Positions 1 through 8,551 of a stretch of 64,000 nt of DNA are shown here, in pieces. Location: the NCBI RefSeq assembly GCF_003353055.1, contig NZ_QKWJ01000010.1, positions 62,001 to 126,000 of the forward strand. The letters run 5' to 3'. Numbering within the stretch: the stretch's first letter is position 1; each line of letters begins with the position of its first letter. The notes below the pieces were generated by a model. That model did no database searches. It was not told where the DNA came from and was given only the letters and a program-made list of their open reading frames with translations. The position numbers and the translations under genes are program-made. The DNA comes from Cupriavidus lacunae (lineage in GTDB: Bacteria; Pseudomonadota; Gammaproteobacteria; Burkholderiales; Burkholderiaceae).

Positions 1-28
1 GATTCCCGCCGACAGCACGGCGCCCCGC

Positions 29-607
29 TCAGGGATCGAGCCGGTAGCGTGGCGGCGCGGGCGCATCGGCGGCCGCCGCCACCTCGCGTACCGCACAAAT
101 GCGCTGCACGAAGGCTGTTTTCGGCACTTCTGCGAGGCCATCCTCATAGGCGACCACACGCAGGCCAGACTCGCGCGCCACCTCGAGCAATTCGCCCGGC
201 CGCAGCAGAAAATCTGGCCGCGACGGCTTGCCGACGGTCTCATTGCCGACGGCGAAGGTCTCATGGATCCAGAACCCGCCCGGCGCTAGTGCCGCCGCCA
301 GGTGCGGCCACAGCGGCCGGTGCAGGTAATTGGTGACGACGATGGCGTCGAACGGCGCCTCGCCGGCCAGCGGCCAGGCGCCCTGCTCCAGGTCCGCCAC
401 CCGCCCGGTTACGCCGGCCGGCAGGCCGGCAATCGCTTCGGTATCGCGGTCGACCGCCAGCACCGTGTGGCCGCAAGCGGCCAGCCAGGCGGCGTGGCGG
501 CCGCTGCCGCAGGCCAGGTCCAGCACCCGCGCGCCGGGGCGCAGCAGGTGCGCCCAGCGGGTGACCCAGGCGGACGGGGCTGAAATACCGGCATGTGTAA
601 GCTTCAT
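29..607 (-). CDS. class I SAM-dependent methyltransferase
   Basis: A 192-residue protein with a Rossmann-type methyltransferase fold. Motif I (VLDLACGSG, residues 28-36) binds the methionine part of S-adenosylmethionine, and the acidic VDRD stretch near residue 53 fits the ribose contact. The substrate cannot be read from the sequence; it resembles the small TehB-like methyltransferases. I chose the ATG at 607 because GGGGAA lies just upstream; a GTG five codons earlier is possible. The stop of the site-2 protease gene is about 16 bases upstream on the same strand, so the two genes are probably co-transcribed. Confidence 0.8.
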   Translation of the reverse strand: MKLTHAGISAPSAWVTRWAHLLRPGARVLDLACGSGRHAAWLAACGHTVLAVDRDTEAIAGLPAGVTGRVADLEQGAWPLAGEAPFDAIVVTNYLHRPLWPHLAAALAPGGFWIHETFAVGNETVGKPSRPDFLLRPGELLEVARESGLRVVAYEDGLAEVPKTAFVQRICAVREVAAAADAPAPPRYRLDP

Positions 608-623
608 TGCGTTCCCCGGCACC

Positions 624-1289
624 TCAATGCAGCAGCATCACGATCGGGCGCAGCAGCAACTCGATCAGCGCCATCAGCACATTGACCACCGGCGTCATCC
701 AGATCGTGGTGATCACGCCCGCGGCCACCAACGCCAGCACCACGAAGATGCCATACGGCTCGATGCGCGACACCGCGCGGGCAATGCCCTGCGGCAGCAG
801 CGCGGTCAGCACGCGGCCGCCGTCCAGCGGCGGCACCGGGAACAGGTTGAAGGCGGCCACCACCAGGTTGACGCGCACGCCCGCCAGTGCCATCTCGCCG
901 AAAAACGGCTCGCGCACCCCGCCCCAGGTCAGGCCGATGGCCAGCAGCACCCAGACGAAGGCCTGCACCACGTTGCTGGCCGGGCCGGCCAGCGCCACCC
1001 ACATGCCATGCCAGCGCGGGTTGCGCAGGCGCTCGAACACCACCGGCACCGGCTTGGCGTAGCCAAACACGAACTGGCCGCTGGTCATGATGTAGAGCAG
1101 CAGCGGCACCGCGATGGTGCCGATCGGGTCGATATGGCGGATCGGGTTCAGGCTGACGCGCCCGAGCGCGTAGGCCGTGTTGTCGCCGAACACCTTGGCC
1201 ACGTAGCCGTGTGCGGCTTCGTGCAGCGTTATGGCGAACAGCACCGGCAGGGCATAGACCGCGAAGGTCTGGATAAGGGAGGAATCCAT
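624..1289 (-). CDS. site-2 protease family (M50) membrane metalloprotease
   Basis: A 221-residue integral membrane protein of the M50 family, which cleaves within or next to membrane segments. The zinc motif HEAAH lies at residues 23-27 inside the first hydrophobic segment, and the third ligand is in NLFPVPPLDG (148-157), the family's second signature. It is the short form without a PDZ domain (compare RseP, which has PDZ domains). The substrate is unknown. The ATG at 1289 is preceded by TACAAT only 7 nt away, so the mRNA may be leaderless (see findings). Confidence 0.88.
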   Translation of the reverse strand: MDSSLIQTFAVYALPVLFAITLHEAAHGYVAKVFGDNTAYALGRVSLNPIRHIDPIGTIAVPLLLYIMTSGQFVFGYAKPVPVVFERLRNPRWHGMWVALAGPASNVVQAFVWVLLAIGLTWGGVREPFFGEMALAGVRVNLVVAAFNLFPVPPLDGGRVLTALLPQGIARAVSRIEPYGIFVVLALVAAGVITTIWMTPVVNVLMALIELLLRPIVMLLH

Positions 1290-1296
1290 GGTGTCT

Positions 1297-1302
1297 ATTG
1301 TA
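1297..1302 (-). promoter_or_regulatory. -10 element TACAAT abutting the M50 protease start
   Basis: On the minus strand TACAAT ends 7 nt before the ATG at 1289. A start point 6-8 nt downstream of a -10 hexamer would fall on or next to the A of the ATG, predicting a leaderless transcript. No good -35 element is visible. Confidence 0.4.
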
Positions 1303-1368
1303 ACGGTCCGGCGGCGCCCAGGCGCACGCTGGTGCACCCGTCTGCGGAGGTAGCGGCGCCGGAGGAAC

Positions 1369-1992
1369 TCAGAGCCCGAAGCGCTCGACGTCGCCGCGGC
1401 CCGCGCGGATCAGCTCGGGTTCGCCGCTGGTCAGGTCGATCACCGTGGTCGGCTGTGCCGGCGCCGGGCCGCCGCATACCACCAGGTCGAGCTGCTTTTC
1501 CAGCCGCGCGCGGATTTCCGCCGGATCGTTGAGCGGTTCCTCGTCACCCGGCATCTGCAGCGTGGCCGAGATCAGCGGCTCGCCGGTCTCGCCCAGCAGC
1601 GCCAGCGGGATCGCGTGTTCAGGCACGCGCACGCCGATGGTCTTGCGCGCCGGGTGCGACAGCCGCCGCGGCACTTCCTTGGTGGCTTCGAGGATGAATA
1701 CGTACGGGCCCGGCGTGGCGCCCTTGAGCCAGCGGTATTGCCGGTTGTCGACGCGGGCAAAGTTGCCCAGCTCAGACAGGTCGCTGCACATCAGCGTCAG
1801 GTGGTGGCGGTCGTCGATGCCGCGCAGCCGGCGCAGGCGCTCGACGGCGGCCTTGTCGTCGAGCCGGCAGGCCAGCGCATAGCTGGAGTCGGTCGGCAAC
1901 GCGATCAGCCCGCCCTTCTGCAGGATCTGGGCGGCCTGCTTGATCAGGCGCGACTGCGGATTGAGCGGATGGATCTCGAAGTACTGTGACAT
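1369..1992 (-). CDS. YciO/Sua5/YrdC-family L-threonylcarbamoyladenylate synthase-like protein
   Basis: A 207-residue protein starting MSQYFEIHPLN, with the YrdC fold that binds ATP and double-stranded RNA. The ALPTDSSYALAC and KPTIGVRVPEH-like stretches are family signatures. The length fits the YciO branch better than full Sua5, because the C-terminal Sua5 domain is missing. YrdC members make threonylcarbamoyl-AMP for tRNA t6A; the role of YciO members is less settled, so I do not assign TsaC. The open frame continues upstream of the ATG at 1992, but with composition unlike coding sequence. It follows the PHP gene on the same strand with a gap of about 80 bases. Confidence 0.82.
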   Translation of the reverse strand: MSQYFEIHPLNPQSRLIKQAAQILQKGGLIALPTDSSYALACRLDDKAAVERLRRLRGIDDRHHLTLMCSDLSELGNFARVDNRQYRWLKGATPGPYVFILEATKEVPRRLSHPARKTIGVRVPEHAIPLALLGETGEPLISATLQMPGDEEPLNDPAEIRARLEKQLDLVVCGGPAPAQPTTVIDLTSGEPELIRAGRGDVERFGL

Positions 1993-2072
1993 GGGCCAGG
2001 GGGGACGGATTCGGACGGGACGGAGCGGAATCTGGGGGGGTACCCCGGCCAGGCCGGGCACGCGCCTGCCAC

Positions 2073-2918
2073 CTACCAGTCGTGCCAGACGGGGGTGACC
2101 GAGGCCGGCAGCGGCGGCAGCGTTCCCAGCCCCACGCGCCCTTCGCCGGGGCCGTGGAAGTCCGAGCCGCGCGAGGCCAGCAACCCATAGTGGCGGGCCA
2201 CCTCGGCGTAGCGGCGGTACTGGTCGGGCGTATGGCTGCCGGTCACCACCTCGACCGCGCCGCCGCCCAGCGACGTGAATTCATCGAACAGCGCGTCGTG
2301 CTGGGTATCGGTGTAGTGGTAGCGGCCCGGGTGCGCCAGCACGGCGATGCCGCCGGCCGTGCGGATCCAGCTTACCGCTTCGGCCAGGCTGGCCCAGCGG
2401 TGGCCGACATAGCCGGGACGGCCTTCCGACAGGTACTCGCCGAACACGTCGCCAATCGTGGCGCAGCGGCCCTGGTCGACCAGCCAGCGCGCAAAGTGCG
2501 TGCGCGAGATCAGGTCCGGGTTGCCCACGTAGCGCAGCGCGCCTTCATAGGCGTCGGTGATGCCGACCTTGGCCAGCGCGTCGGCGATATCGCGCGCGCG
2601 GCGCGCGCGGCCCGAGCGGGTATCGGTCAGGCCATCGATCAGTTCCGGGCAGTGCGGGTCGACCTGCAGGCCGACGATATGCACGGTCTGCCCGGCCCAG
2701 GTCACCGAGATTTCCACGCCCGGCACGTAGCGCATGCCGAATTCCTCGGCCGCGGCGCGTGCCTCGGCCTGCCCGCCCAGTTCGTCGTGGTCGGTCAGCG
2801 CCCAGTACGCGACCCCCGCGTCGCGGGCGATTGCCGCCACGGCGCGCGGCGCGAGCGTGCCGTCGGATACGGTCGAATGGCAATGCAGGTCGGCATTGAT
2901 GGCGTGGGCGTTTTGCAT
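2073..2918 (-). CDS. PHP-domain phosphatase, RNase AM / 3',5'-nucleoside bisphosphate phosphatase type
   Basis: 281 residues with a PHP metal-dependent phosphoesterase domain. The first metal motif DLHCHSTVSDGT starts at residue 10, HPGRYHY lies in the middle, and GSDFHGPGE near the C terminus carries the last ligands. Length and motif order match the YciV/TrpH family, whose characterised members remove phosphate from 3',5'-nucleoside bisphosphates and trim RNA 5' ends. It precedes the YciO-like gene on the same strand; trpH and yciO are also neighbours in enterobacteria, which supports both calls. TAGAAT lies 6 nt before the ATG (see findings). Confidence 0.87.
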   Translation of the reverse strand: MQNAHAINADLHCHSTVSDGTLAPRAVAAIARDAGVAYWALTDHDELGGQAEARAAAEEFGMRYVPGVEISVTWAGQTVHIVGLQVDPHCPELIDGLTDTRSGRARRARDIADALAKVGITDAYEGALRYVGNPDLISRTHFARWLVDQGRCATIGDVFGEYLSEGRPGYVGHRWASLAEAVSWIRTAGGIAVLAHPGRYHYTDTQHDALFDEFTSLGGGAVEVVTGSHTPDQYRRYAEVARHYGLLASRGSDFHGPGEGRVGLGTLPPLPASVTPVWHDW

Positions 2919-2924
2919 GGTGTC

Positions 2925-2930
2925 ATTCTA
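2925..2930 (-). promoter_or_regulatory. -10-like TAGAAT 6 nt from the PHP gene start
   Basis: On the minus strand TAGAAT ends 6 nt before the ATG at 2918. The spacing would place transcription initiation at the start codon. No Shine-Dalgarno sequence fits in the gap, which reads GACACC. Confidence 0.35.
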
Positions 2931-3086
2931 CTCCCGTCGCCCCCCATGCGTGACCCCGGAGCACCCTGGCGGGCCACGCCAAAGCCATGCCGGCAACGCT
3001 GGCGTCGGCGGAAACCGGGGTGGCGCGGGGTATAGTCGGGCTTTGCACCGTCTATTCGCGGGCACCTGGCGTGTCCGCCATGCCCA

Positions 3087-4163
3087 ATGCCCACCGCTAC
3101 CCCTGCAGCCGCCGCACCCGTCACCACCACCGATGTCCTGATTGTGGGCGCCGGCCCGGTCGGCCTGTTCGCCGCATTCCAGGCCGGCGTGCTCGGCCTC
3201 AAATGTGAACTGATCGATGTGCTCGACCGCGCCGGCGGCCAGTGCACCGAGCTCTATCCCGAAAAGCCGATCTACGACATCCCCGCCGTGCCGGGCTGCC
3301 TGGCGCAGGACCTGGTCGACCGGCTGCTGGAGCAATGCGCGCCGTTCGCCTTCCCGATGCACTTCGGCCAGCGCGCGGAAAGCGTGTCCGAAACCCCGGC
3401 ACCGGACGGCCATGCCGCCCACGAACGCCTGCTGGTAACCACCGACGGCGGCAAGCGCTTCGACGTCGCCGCGGTGCTGATCTGCGCCGGCGTGGGCGCG
3501 TTTGCGCCGCAGCGCGTAGCGCTGCCGGAAGCGCCGGCGCTGGAAGGCCGCCACGTGCACTACGCCGTGCGCGATGTGTCGCGCTTTGCCGGCAAGCGCG
3601 TGATCGTGGCCGGCGGCGGCGACTCGGCGCTGGACTGGGCACTGGCGCTGCGCAAGGTGGCCGCGCGCGTGACGCTGATGCACCGGCGCGAAGGCTTCCG
3701 CGCGGCGGACGGCACCGTGGCGGAAATGCGCAGGGCGGTGGCGGCCGGCGAGATGGATTTCGTGGTCGGCATGCTGGGCGCCCTGCGCACCGAAGGCCAG
3801 GACGGCCCGCTTACCGAGGTCGAGATACGCACCCGCGACGGCAGCACAGTGCTGCCCGCCGATGAACTGGTGGCGCTGTACGGCCTGGTGTCCGAGCCGG
3901 GGCCGATCGCGCACTGGGACATGGACATGCGCGCCGGCCGCATCCTGGTCGACACCACCACCTATGAGAGTTCGCGCCGCGGCATCTTTGCCGCGGGCGA
4001 TATCGCCTACTACACCAACAAGCAGAAGCTGATCCTGTCAGGCTTCCACGAAGCCGCGCTGGCGCTGCGCCGCGCCTACCACTACACCTTCCCGGAAAAG
4101 GCGCTGGTGCACGTGCACACCAGCAACAACGCCGCGCTGAAGGAAAAGCTCACGCACGCCTGA
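3087..4163 (+). CDS. ferredoxin/flavodoxin--NADP+ reductase, thioredoxin-reductase-like (type 2)
   Basis: 358 residues. The FAD motif GAGPVG is at 21-26 and the NADPH motif VAGGGDSAL at about 174-182. The family's redox-active CxxC of true thioredoxin reductases is absent, which points to the ferredoxin-NADP+ reductase branch (YumC type). It would pass electrons between NADPH and ferredoxin or flavodoxin, useful for Fe-S enzymes. The C-terminal FAD contact is in IFAAGDIAYY. It lies alone between convergent and divergent neighbours. The ATG at 3087 gives the usual family length. Confidence 0.88.
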   Translation: MPTATPAAAAPVTTTDVLIVGAGPVGLFAAFQAGVLGLKCELIDVLDRAGGQCTELYPEKPIYDIPAVPGCLAQDLVDRLLEQCAPFAFPMHFGQRAESVSETPAPDGHAAHERLLVTTDGGKRFDVAAVLICAGVGAFAPQRVALPEAPALEGRHVHYAVRDVSRFAGKRVIVAGGGDSALDWALALRKVAARVTLMHRREGFRAADGTVAEMRRAVAAGEMDFVVGMLGALRTEGQDGPLTEVEIRTRDGSTVLPADELVALYGLVSEPGPIAHWDMDMRAGRILVDTTTYESSRRGIFAAGDIAYYTNKQKLILSGFHEAALALRRAYHYTFPEKALVHVHTSNNAALKEKLTHA

Positions 4164-4180
4164 ACGGCCGCGCGCCGCGC

Positions 4181-5080
4181 CTACACCGGACCGCAGAACG
4201 ATTCCACCAGCGCCGCCACCGCGGCGGGCTGGTCGTGATGCAGCATGTGGCCGGCATCTTCCACCACCGCCTCGCGGAAATCGCGGAAGGCGCGGAAGCG
4301 CTCCTTGAACTCGTCGATGGTCTGCTTGTGGGCGATATGGCGCAGCGTGTCCGAATCGCGCGCCTCCACATGCAGCACCGGCGCGCTGACCTGCTCCCAG
4401 ATCGCCATCACTTCATCGACCCGGTACAGCATCGGGTTGACCAGCTTGTGCGCGGGGTCGCCCAGGATCTCCCAGCGGCCGTCCACGTTGCGGCGCGACC
4501 AGTGCGCGGCCAGGAAGGCGGCTCGGTCGTCGGGCAGGCGCGGGTTGGTCTTCTGCAGCCGGGCGGCGACGCCGTCCACGCTGTCATACGTCTTCATTTC
4601 CGCGCCGGCGCGCAGTTCGTCGAGCCAGCGCGCGTAGCGCTTCGGCGCATGCACCGGCCGCGTCGCCGTCATGCCGAAGCCCTCCAGGTCCACCACGCGG
4701 CGCACGCGCTGCGGGCGGATGCCGGCATACAGGCAGATCACGTTGGCGCCCATGCTGTGGCCGACCAGGTCGACCTGGCCGTCGGGCGCGTAGTGGTCGA
4801 GCAAGGCCTCCAGGTCGGCAATGTAGTCGGCAAACCAGTAGGACTGCGTGCCCGGGTAGCGCGTCGGCCAGTCGGTCTCGCCAAAGCCGCGCCAGTCGGG
4901 CGCGATCACGTGCCAGTCGCCGCGCAGGTGGTCGACCAGGAACTGGAACGACGCAGCCACGTCCATCCAGCCGTGCAGCATGAACAGCTTGCGCGCGCCG
5001 GGCGTGCCCCAGTGGCGCACGTGGTAGCGCAGCCCACGCAACGTGATAAATTCAGACTGCGAGGTTTCCTTGATAGTCAT
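4181..5080 (-). CDS. alpha/beta hydrolase
   Basis: About 299 residues (start MTIKETSQSE; an ATG three codons upstream at 5089 is also possible). The alpha/beta hydrolase fold shows the HGW oxyanion region (MLHGWMDVAAS), the nucleophile elbow GHSMGA, and the late histidine in VVEDAGHMLHHDQP. The substrate is unknown; the sequence resembles epoxide hydrolase or esterase members. It is divergent from an acyl-CoA synthetase, and a TetR-type palindrome sits in the shared region at 5146-5157, so the two may be co-regulated in acyl-compound metabolism (inference). Confidence 0.83.
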   Translation of the reverse strand: MTIKETSQSEFITLRGLRYHVRHWGTPGARKLFMLHGWMDVAASFQFLVDHLRGDWHVIAPDWRGFGETDWPTRYPGTQSYWFADYIADLEALLDHYAPDGQVDLVGHSMGANVICLYAGIRPQRVRRVVDLEGFGMTATRPVHAPKRYARWLDELRAGAEMKTYDSVDGVAARLQKTNPRLPDDRAAFLAAHWSRRNVDGRWEILGDPAHKLVNPMLYRVDEVMAIWEQVSAPVLHVEARDSDTLRHIAHKQTIDEFKERFRAFRDFREAVVEDAGHMLHHDQPAAVAALVESFCGPV

Positions 5081-5145
5081 TGTCTCCACCCTTGCGTCGG
5101 GGTCTTCCTGCCGCTGGGGCTGGCGCGGGAAGCCACGACAAAATA

Positions 5146-5157
5146 GAACGATCGTTC
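5146..5157. promoter_or_regulatory. perfect palindrome GAACGATCGTTC, candidate TetR-family operator
   Basis: A 12-bp perfect palindrome in the divergent region between the hydrolase and the acyl-CoA synthetase. It has the AACGnnCGTT form common to TetR-family operators of fatty-acid metabolism. On the plus strand it covers the -35 position of a possible -10 TTATAG at 5169-5174. Confidence 0.5.
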
Positions 5158-5228
5158 GCTTGCGGGCATTATAGCGGCCAGCGCCGTTGGCAACTTGCCG
5201 CGCCAGGCGGACCTACCGGAGACCCTGG

Positions 5229-6959
5229 ATGGCCGCAGCTGCCTTGCCGGAAAGCCGGCGCGACGACTACCGCGCCCTGTACGAATCCTTCCGCTGGGAA
5301 ATCCCGCCGCAGTTCAATATCGCCGAGGCCTGCTGCGGGCGCTGGGCCCGCGACCCGGCCACGATGGACCGCATCGCGGTCTATACCGAGCATGAGGACG
5401 GCCGCCGCAACGCGCATACCTTTGCCCATATCCAGGCCGAGGCCAACCGCCTGTCGTCGGCGCTGCGCGCGCTCGGCGTGGCGCGCGGCGACCGCGTGGC
5501 GATCGTGATGCCGCAGCGGATCGAGACCGTGATCGCGCATATGGCGATCTACCAGCTAGGCGCCATCGCCATGCCGCTGTCGATGCTGTTCGGCCCCGAG
5601 GCACTGGCCTACCGCATCGCGCACAGCGAGGCCAGCGTGGCGATCGCCGACGAGACCTCGACCGATAACTTGCTGGCCGCGCGCCCGGAATGCCCGACGC
5701 TGGCGACGGTCATCGCCGCCGGAGACGCGCACGGCCGCGGCGACCACGACTGGGACGTGCTGCTGGCGGCGCAGCTGCCGACCTTCATCGCCGAGCAGAC
5801 CAAGGCCGACGCGGCCGCGGTGCTGATCTATACCAGCGGCACCACCGGCCCGCCCAAGGGCGCGCTGATCCCGCACCGCGCGCTGATCGGCAACCTGACC
5901 GGCTTTGTCTGCTCGCAGAACTGGTATCCGCAGGACGACGACGTGTTCTGGAGCCCGGCCGACTGGGCCTGGACCGGCGGCCTGTGGGATGCGCTGATGC
6001 CGGCGCTGTATTTCGGCAAGCCCATCCTCGGCTACCAGGGACGCTTCTCCGCCGAGCGCGCCTTCGAACTGCTGGAGCGCTACGCCGTCACCAACACCTT
6101 CCTGTTCCCGACCGCGCTCAAGCAGATGATGAAGGCCTGCCCGGAGCCGCGCCAGCGCTACGACATCAGGCTGCGTGCGCTGATGAGCGCCGGCGAGGCC
6201 GTGGGCGAGACCGTGTTCGGCTGGTGCCGCGAGGCGCTGGGCGTGATCGTCAACGAGATGTTCGGCCAGACCGAGATCAACTACATCGTCGGCAACTGCA
6301 CCGCGCAGAACGACGACGCGCGCCTGGGCTGGCCGGCGCGGCCGGGTTCGATGGGACGCCCCTACCCCGGCCACCGCGTGCAGGTGATCGACGATGAAGG
6401 CCGCCCCTGCCCGCCCGGCGAGGACGGCGAGGTCGCGGTCTGCGCCACCGACAGTGCCGGGCATCCGGACCCTGTCTTCTTCCTCGGCTACTGGAAGAAC
6501 GAGGCCGCCACTGCCGGCAAGTACGCCGAGCGCGACGGCCTGCGCTGGTGCCGCACCGGCGACCTGGCGCGCGTCGATGCCGAGGGCTACCTGTGGTACC
6601 AGGGGCGTGCCGACGATGTGTTCAAGTCCTCGGGCTACCGCATCGGGCCCAGCGAGATCGAGAACTGCCTGCTCAAGCATCCGGCGGTGTCCAACTGCGC
6701 CGTGGTGCCCTCGCCCGACCCCGAGCGCGGTGCCGTGGTCAAGGCCTTCGTGGTGCTGACGCCGTCGGTGGCGCGCTCGTTCGACGGCGACGCGGCGCTG
6801 GTGGCTGATTTGCAGGCCCATGTGCGCGGCCAGCTGGCGCCCTACGAATACCCGAAGGAGATCGAGTTCATCGACCAGTTGCCGATGACCACCACGGGGA
6901 AGATCCAGCGGCGGGTGTTGCGGCTGCTGGAGGAGGAGCGAGCGGGCAAGCGGGCATAG
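5229..6959 (+). CDS. AMP-binding acyl-CoA synthetase, medium-chain-like
   Basis: A 576-residue ANL-superfamily adenylating enzyme. The phosphate-binding loop YTSGTTGPPKG is near residue 201, FGQTEIN near 345, RTGDLARVD near 443, and the catalytic lysine in TTTGKIQRR near 557. WSPADWAWTGG is typical of the medium-chain (ACSM-like) and related bacterial ligases. The reaction is acid + ATP + CoA to acyl-CoA + AMP + PPi; chain length cannot be read. The ATG at 5229 follows CCGGAGACC, a good ribosome site; the longer open frame from 5187 is less likely. The divergent hydrolase and the palindrome between them suggest joint control. Confidence 0.88.
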   Translation: MAAAALPESRRDDYRALYESFRWEIPPQFNIAEACCGRWARDPATMDRIAVYTEHEDGRRNAHTFAHIQAEANRLSSALRALGVARGDRVAIVMPQRIETVIAHMAIYQLGAIAMPLSMLFGPEALAYRIAHSEASVAIADETSTDNLLAARPECPTLATVIAAGDAHGRGDHDWDVLLAAQLPTFIAEQTKADAAAVLIYTSGTTGPPKGALIPHRALIGNLTGFVCSQNWYPQDDDVFWSPADWAWTGGLWDALMPALYFGKPILGYQGRFSAERAFELLERYAVTNTFLFPTALKQMMKACPEPRQRYDIRLRALMSAGEAVGETVFGWCREALGVIVNEMFGQTEINYIVGNCTAQNDDARLGWPARPGSMGRPYPGHRVQVIDDEGRPCPPGEDGEVAVCATDSAGHPDPVFFLGYWKNEAATAGKYAERDGLRWCRTGDLARVDAEGYLWYQGRADDVFKSSGYRIGPSEIENCLLKHPAVSNCAVVPSPDPERGAVVKAFVVLTPSVARSFDGDAALVADLQAHVRGQLAPYEYPKEIEFIDQLPMTTTGKIQRRVLRLLEEERAGKRA

Positions 6960-6969
6960 GCCTCACAAA

Positions 6970-7824
6970 CTACCCGGCAGAAGCCTCCAGCCACGCCAGC
7001 TCATCCTCATCGAAGCCGGCCGCGCGCCGCGCATCGAGGTTGAACGGCCCGCGCAGCTTCGGCGCGCGGTACTGCTCGGCCAGTTGCGCGTAGGTGGCGA
7101 CCGGGTCCAGCCCGCGCTGCGCGCACAGCCAGCGGTACCAGTGGTTGCCGATGGCCACGTGGCCAACTTCGTCGCGCAGGATGATGTCGATGATGGCCGC
7201 GGCGGCGTGGTCGCCCGCGCCGGCCAGCCTGGCGCGCACCGGCGGCGAGGCGTCGAGCCCGCGTGCCTCCAGCGTGCGCGGCACCAGCGCCATGCGCGCC
7301 AGCACGTCGCCGGCGGTCTTGTCGGTCATCTCCCACAGGCTGTTGTGCGCCGGGAAATCGCCATACGCCGCGCCGAGCGTGCCGAGGTGGTCGGCCAGCA
7401 GCGTGAAGTGGTACGCCTCTTCATCGGCCACGCGCATCCAGTCGCGGTAGTAGCCGGGCGGCATGCCGGCAAAACGCCAGGCCGCGTCCAGCGCGAGATT
7501 GATGGCGTTGAACTCGATATGGCACAACGCATGGATCATCGCCGCGCGCCCGGCCGGGGTATGCAGCGAGCGGCGCCGCTCGACGCCCTGCGGCGCCACC
7601 AGCAGCGGTCGCACGGGGCGGCCCGGAATGGCGTGGGCGGCGTCAGCCTGGATCGCCTCGCCGGCGGCGAGCGCTTCGTCCGGCAACGTCATCACGAGTC
7701 GGTAAAGTGCCCGCGCCGCCACGGCTTTCTTCCGCGGATCCGTCATGCACAGCACCGCCAGCGCCTGGTGGCGCGGCGAAAGTGACGGATCAGGCAAAGC
7801 GGCGGCGGGTGTTTTTTCTGGCAT
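6970..7824 (-). CDS. ferritin-like DUF455 protein
   Basis: 284 residues from MPEKTPAAA; an alternative ATG at 7851 would add nine residues but overlaps a TACAAT -10-like hexamer. The middle and C-terminal parts carry the ferritin-like pattern of paired Glu and His residues: HIEFNAINLAL, EEAYHFTLL and EVGHVAIGN are separate helices with carboxylate and histidine metal ligands, as in di-iron helical bundles. DUF455 proteins are linked to tRNA-hydroxylating MiaE-like enzymes by fold, but no substrate is established for this one. It is convergent with the acyl-CoA synthetase and divergent from the carbonic anhydrase gene. Confidence 0.8.
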   Translation of the reverse strand: MPEKTPAAALPDPSLSPRHQALAVLCMTDPRKKAVAARALYRLVMTLPDEALAAGEAIQADAAHAIPGRPVRPLLVAPQGVERRRSLHTPAGRAAMIHALCHIEFNAINLALDAAWRFAGMPPGYYRDWMRVADEEAYHFTLLADHLGTLGAAYGDFPAHNSLWEMTDKTAGDVLARMALVPRTLEARGLDASPPVRARLAGAGDHAAAAIIDIILRDEVGHVAIGNHWYRWLCAQRGLDPVATYAQLAEQYRAPKLRGPFNLDARRAAGFDEDELAWLEASAG

Positions 7825-7989
7825 GGGCGTAAAATCCGGGACTGCCGCCATTGTAGGGCCTGGCCGGTGCCCGACTGCCGTGCAAGCCGCGCAGTCGCCG
7901 TGGCGCCGCGCGCCCGCACCCCACCCCGGCCCTTTAAAGTCCGGCGGCAACCCCCACTTCAACAAAAGCCTTTCAGTGCAGGAGACCTC

Positions 7990-8514
7990 ATGGCGCTTTA
8001 CCAGCTCGGCGACGTCAAGCCCAATATCGACAGCGATGCCTACGTGGCCCCAGAAGCCACCATCATCGGCAACGTGACCCTCAAGTCCCGCGCCAGCGCC
8101 TGGCCCGGTGTCGTGATCCGCGGCGACAACGAACCGATCGTGGTGGGCGAGGACACCAATATCCAGGAGGGCTCGGTGCTGCATACCGACCCGGGCTGCC
8201 CGCTGACCCTGGGCGACAAGGTCTCGATCGGCCACCAGGCCATGCTGCATGGCTGCACCGTGGGCGAAGGCACGCTGATCGGCATCCAGGCCGTGGTGCT
8301 GAACCGCGCCGTGATCGGCAAGGAATGCCTGGTCGGCGCCGGTGCCGTGGTGACCGAGGGCAAGGTCTTCCCGGACCGCTCGCTGATCCTGGGCGCGCCG
8401 GCCAAGGTAGTGCGCGAGCTGACCGACGCCGACGTCGCCAACCTTTACCGCAACGCCGAGACCTACGCCACGCGACAGGCCATGTACAAGCAACAGCTCA
8501 AGCGGATCGGCTGA
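7990..8514 (+). CDS. gamma-class carbonic anhydrase family protein
   Basis: 174 residues of left-handed beta-helix hexapeptide repeats, which form a trimer with metal at subunit interfaces. Candidate zinc ligands are His65, His82 and His87. It belongs to the short YrdA/PaaY-like group, which lacks the acidic loop of archaeal Cam, so carbonic anhydrase activity is possible but not proven. The ATG at 7990 follows GCAGGAGACCTC, a strong ribosome site; an upstream start at 7867 would add poorly coding sequence. hslO follows 37 bases downstream on the same strand. Confidence 0.88.
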   Translation: MALYQLGDVKPNIDSDAYVAPEATIIGNVTLKSRASAWPGVVIRGDNEPIVVGEDTNIQEGSVLHTDPGCPLTLGDKVSIGHQAMLHGCTVGEGTLIGIQAVVLNRAVIGKECLVGAGAVVTEGKVFPDRSLILGAPAKVVRELTDADVANLYRNAETYATRQAMYKQQLKRIG

Positions 8515-8551
8515 ACCGCAGCGGCATTTACCGAATCATCGACAGATTATT

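Noticed and set aside
6970..8493. Single minus-strand protein joining the DUF455 region to an N-terminal half
   Set aside because: The extra part is the antisense of the carbonic anhydrase gene; the DUF455 family start lies at 7824.
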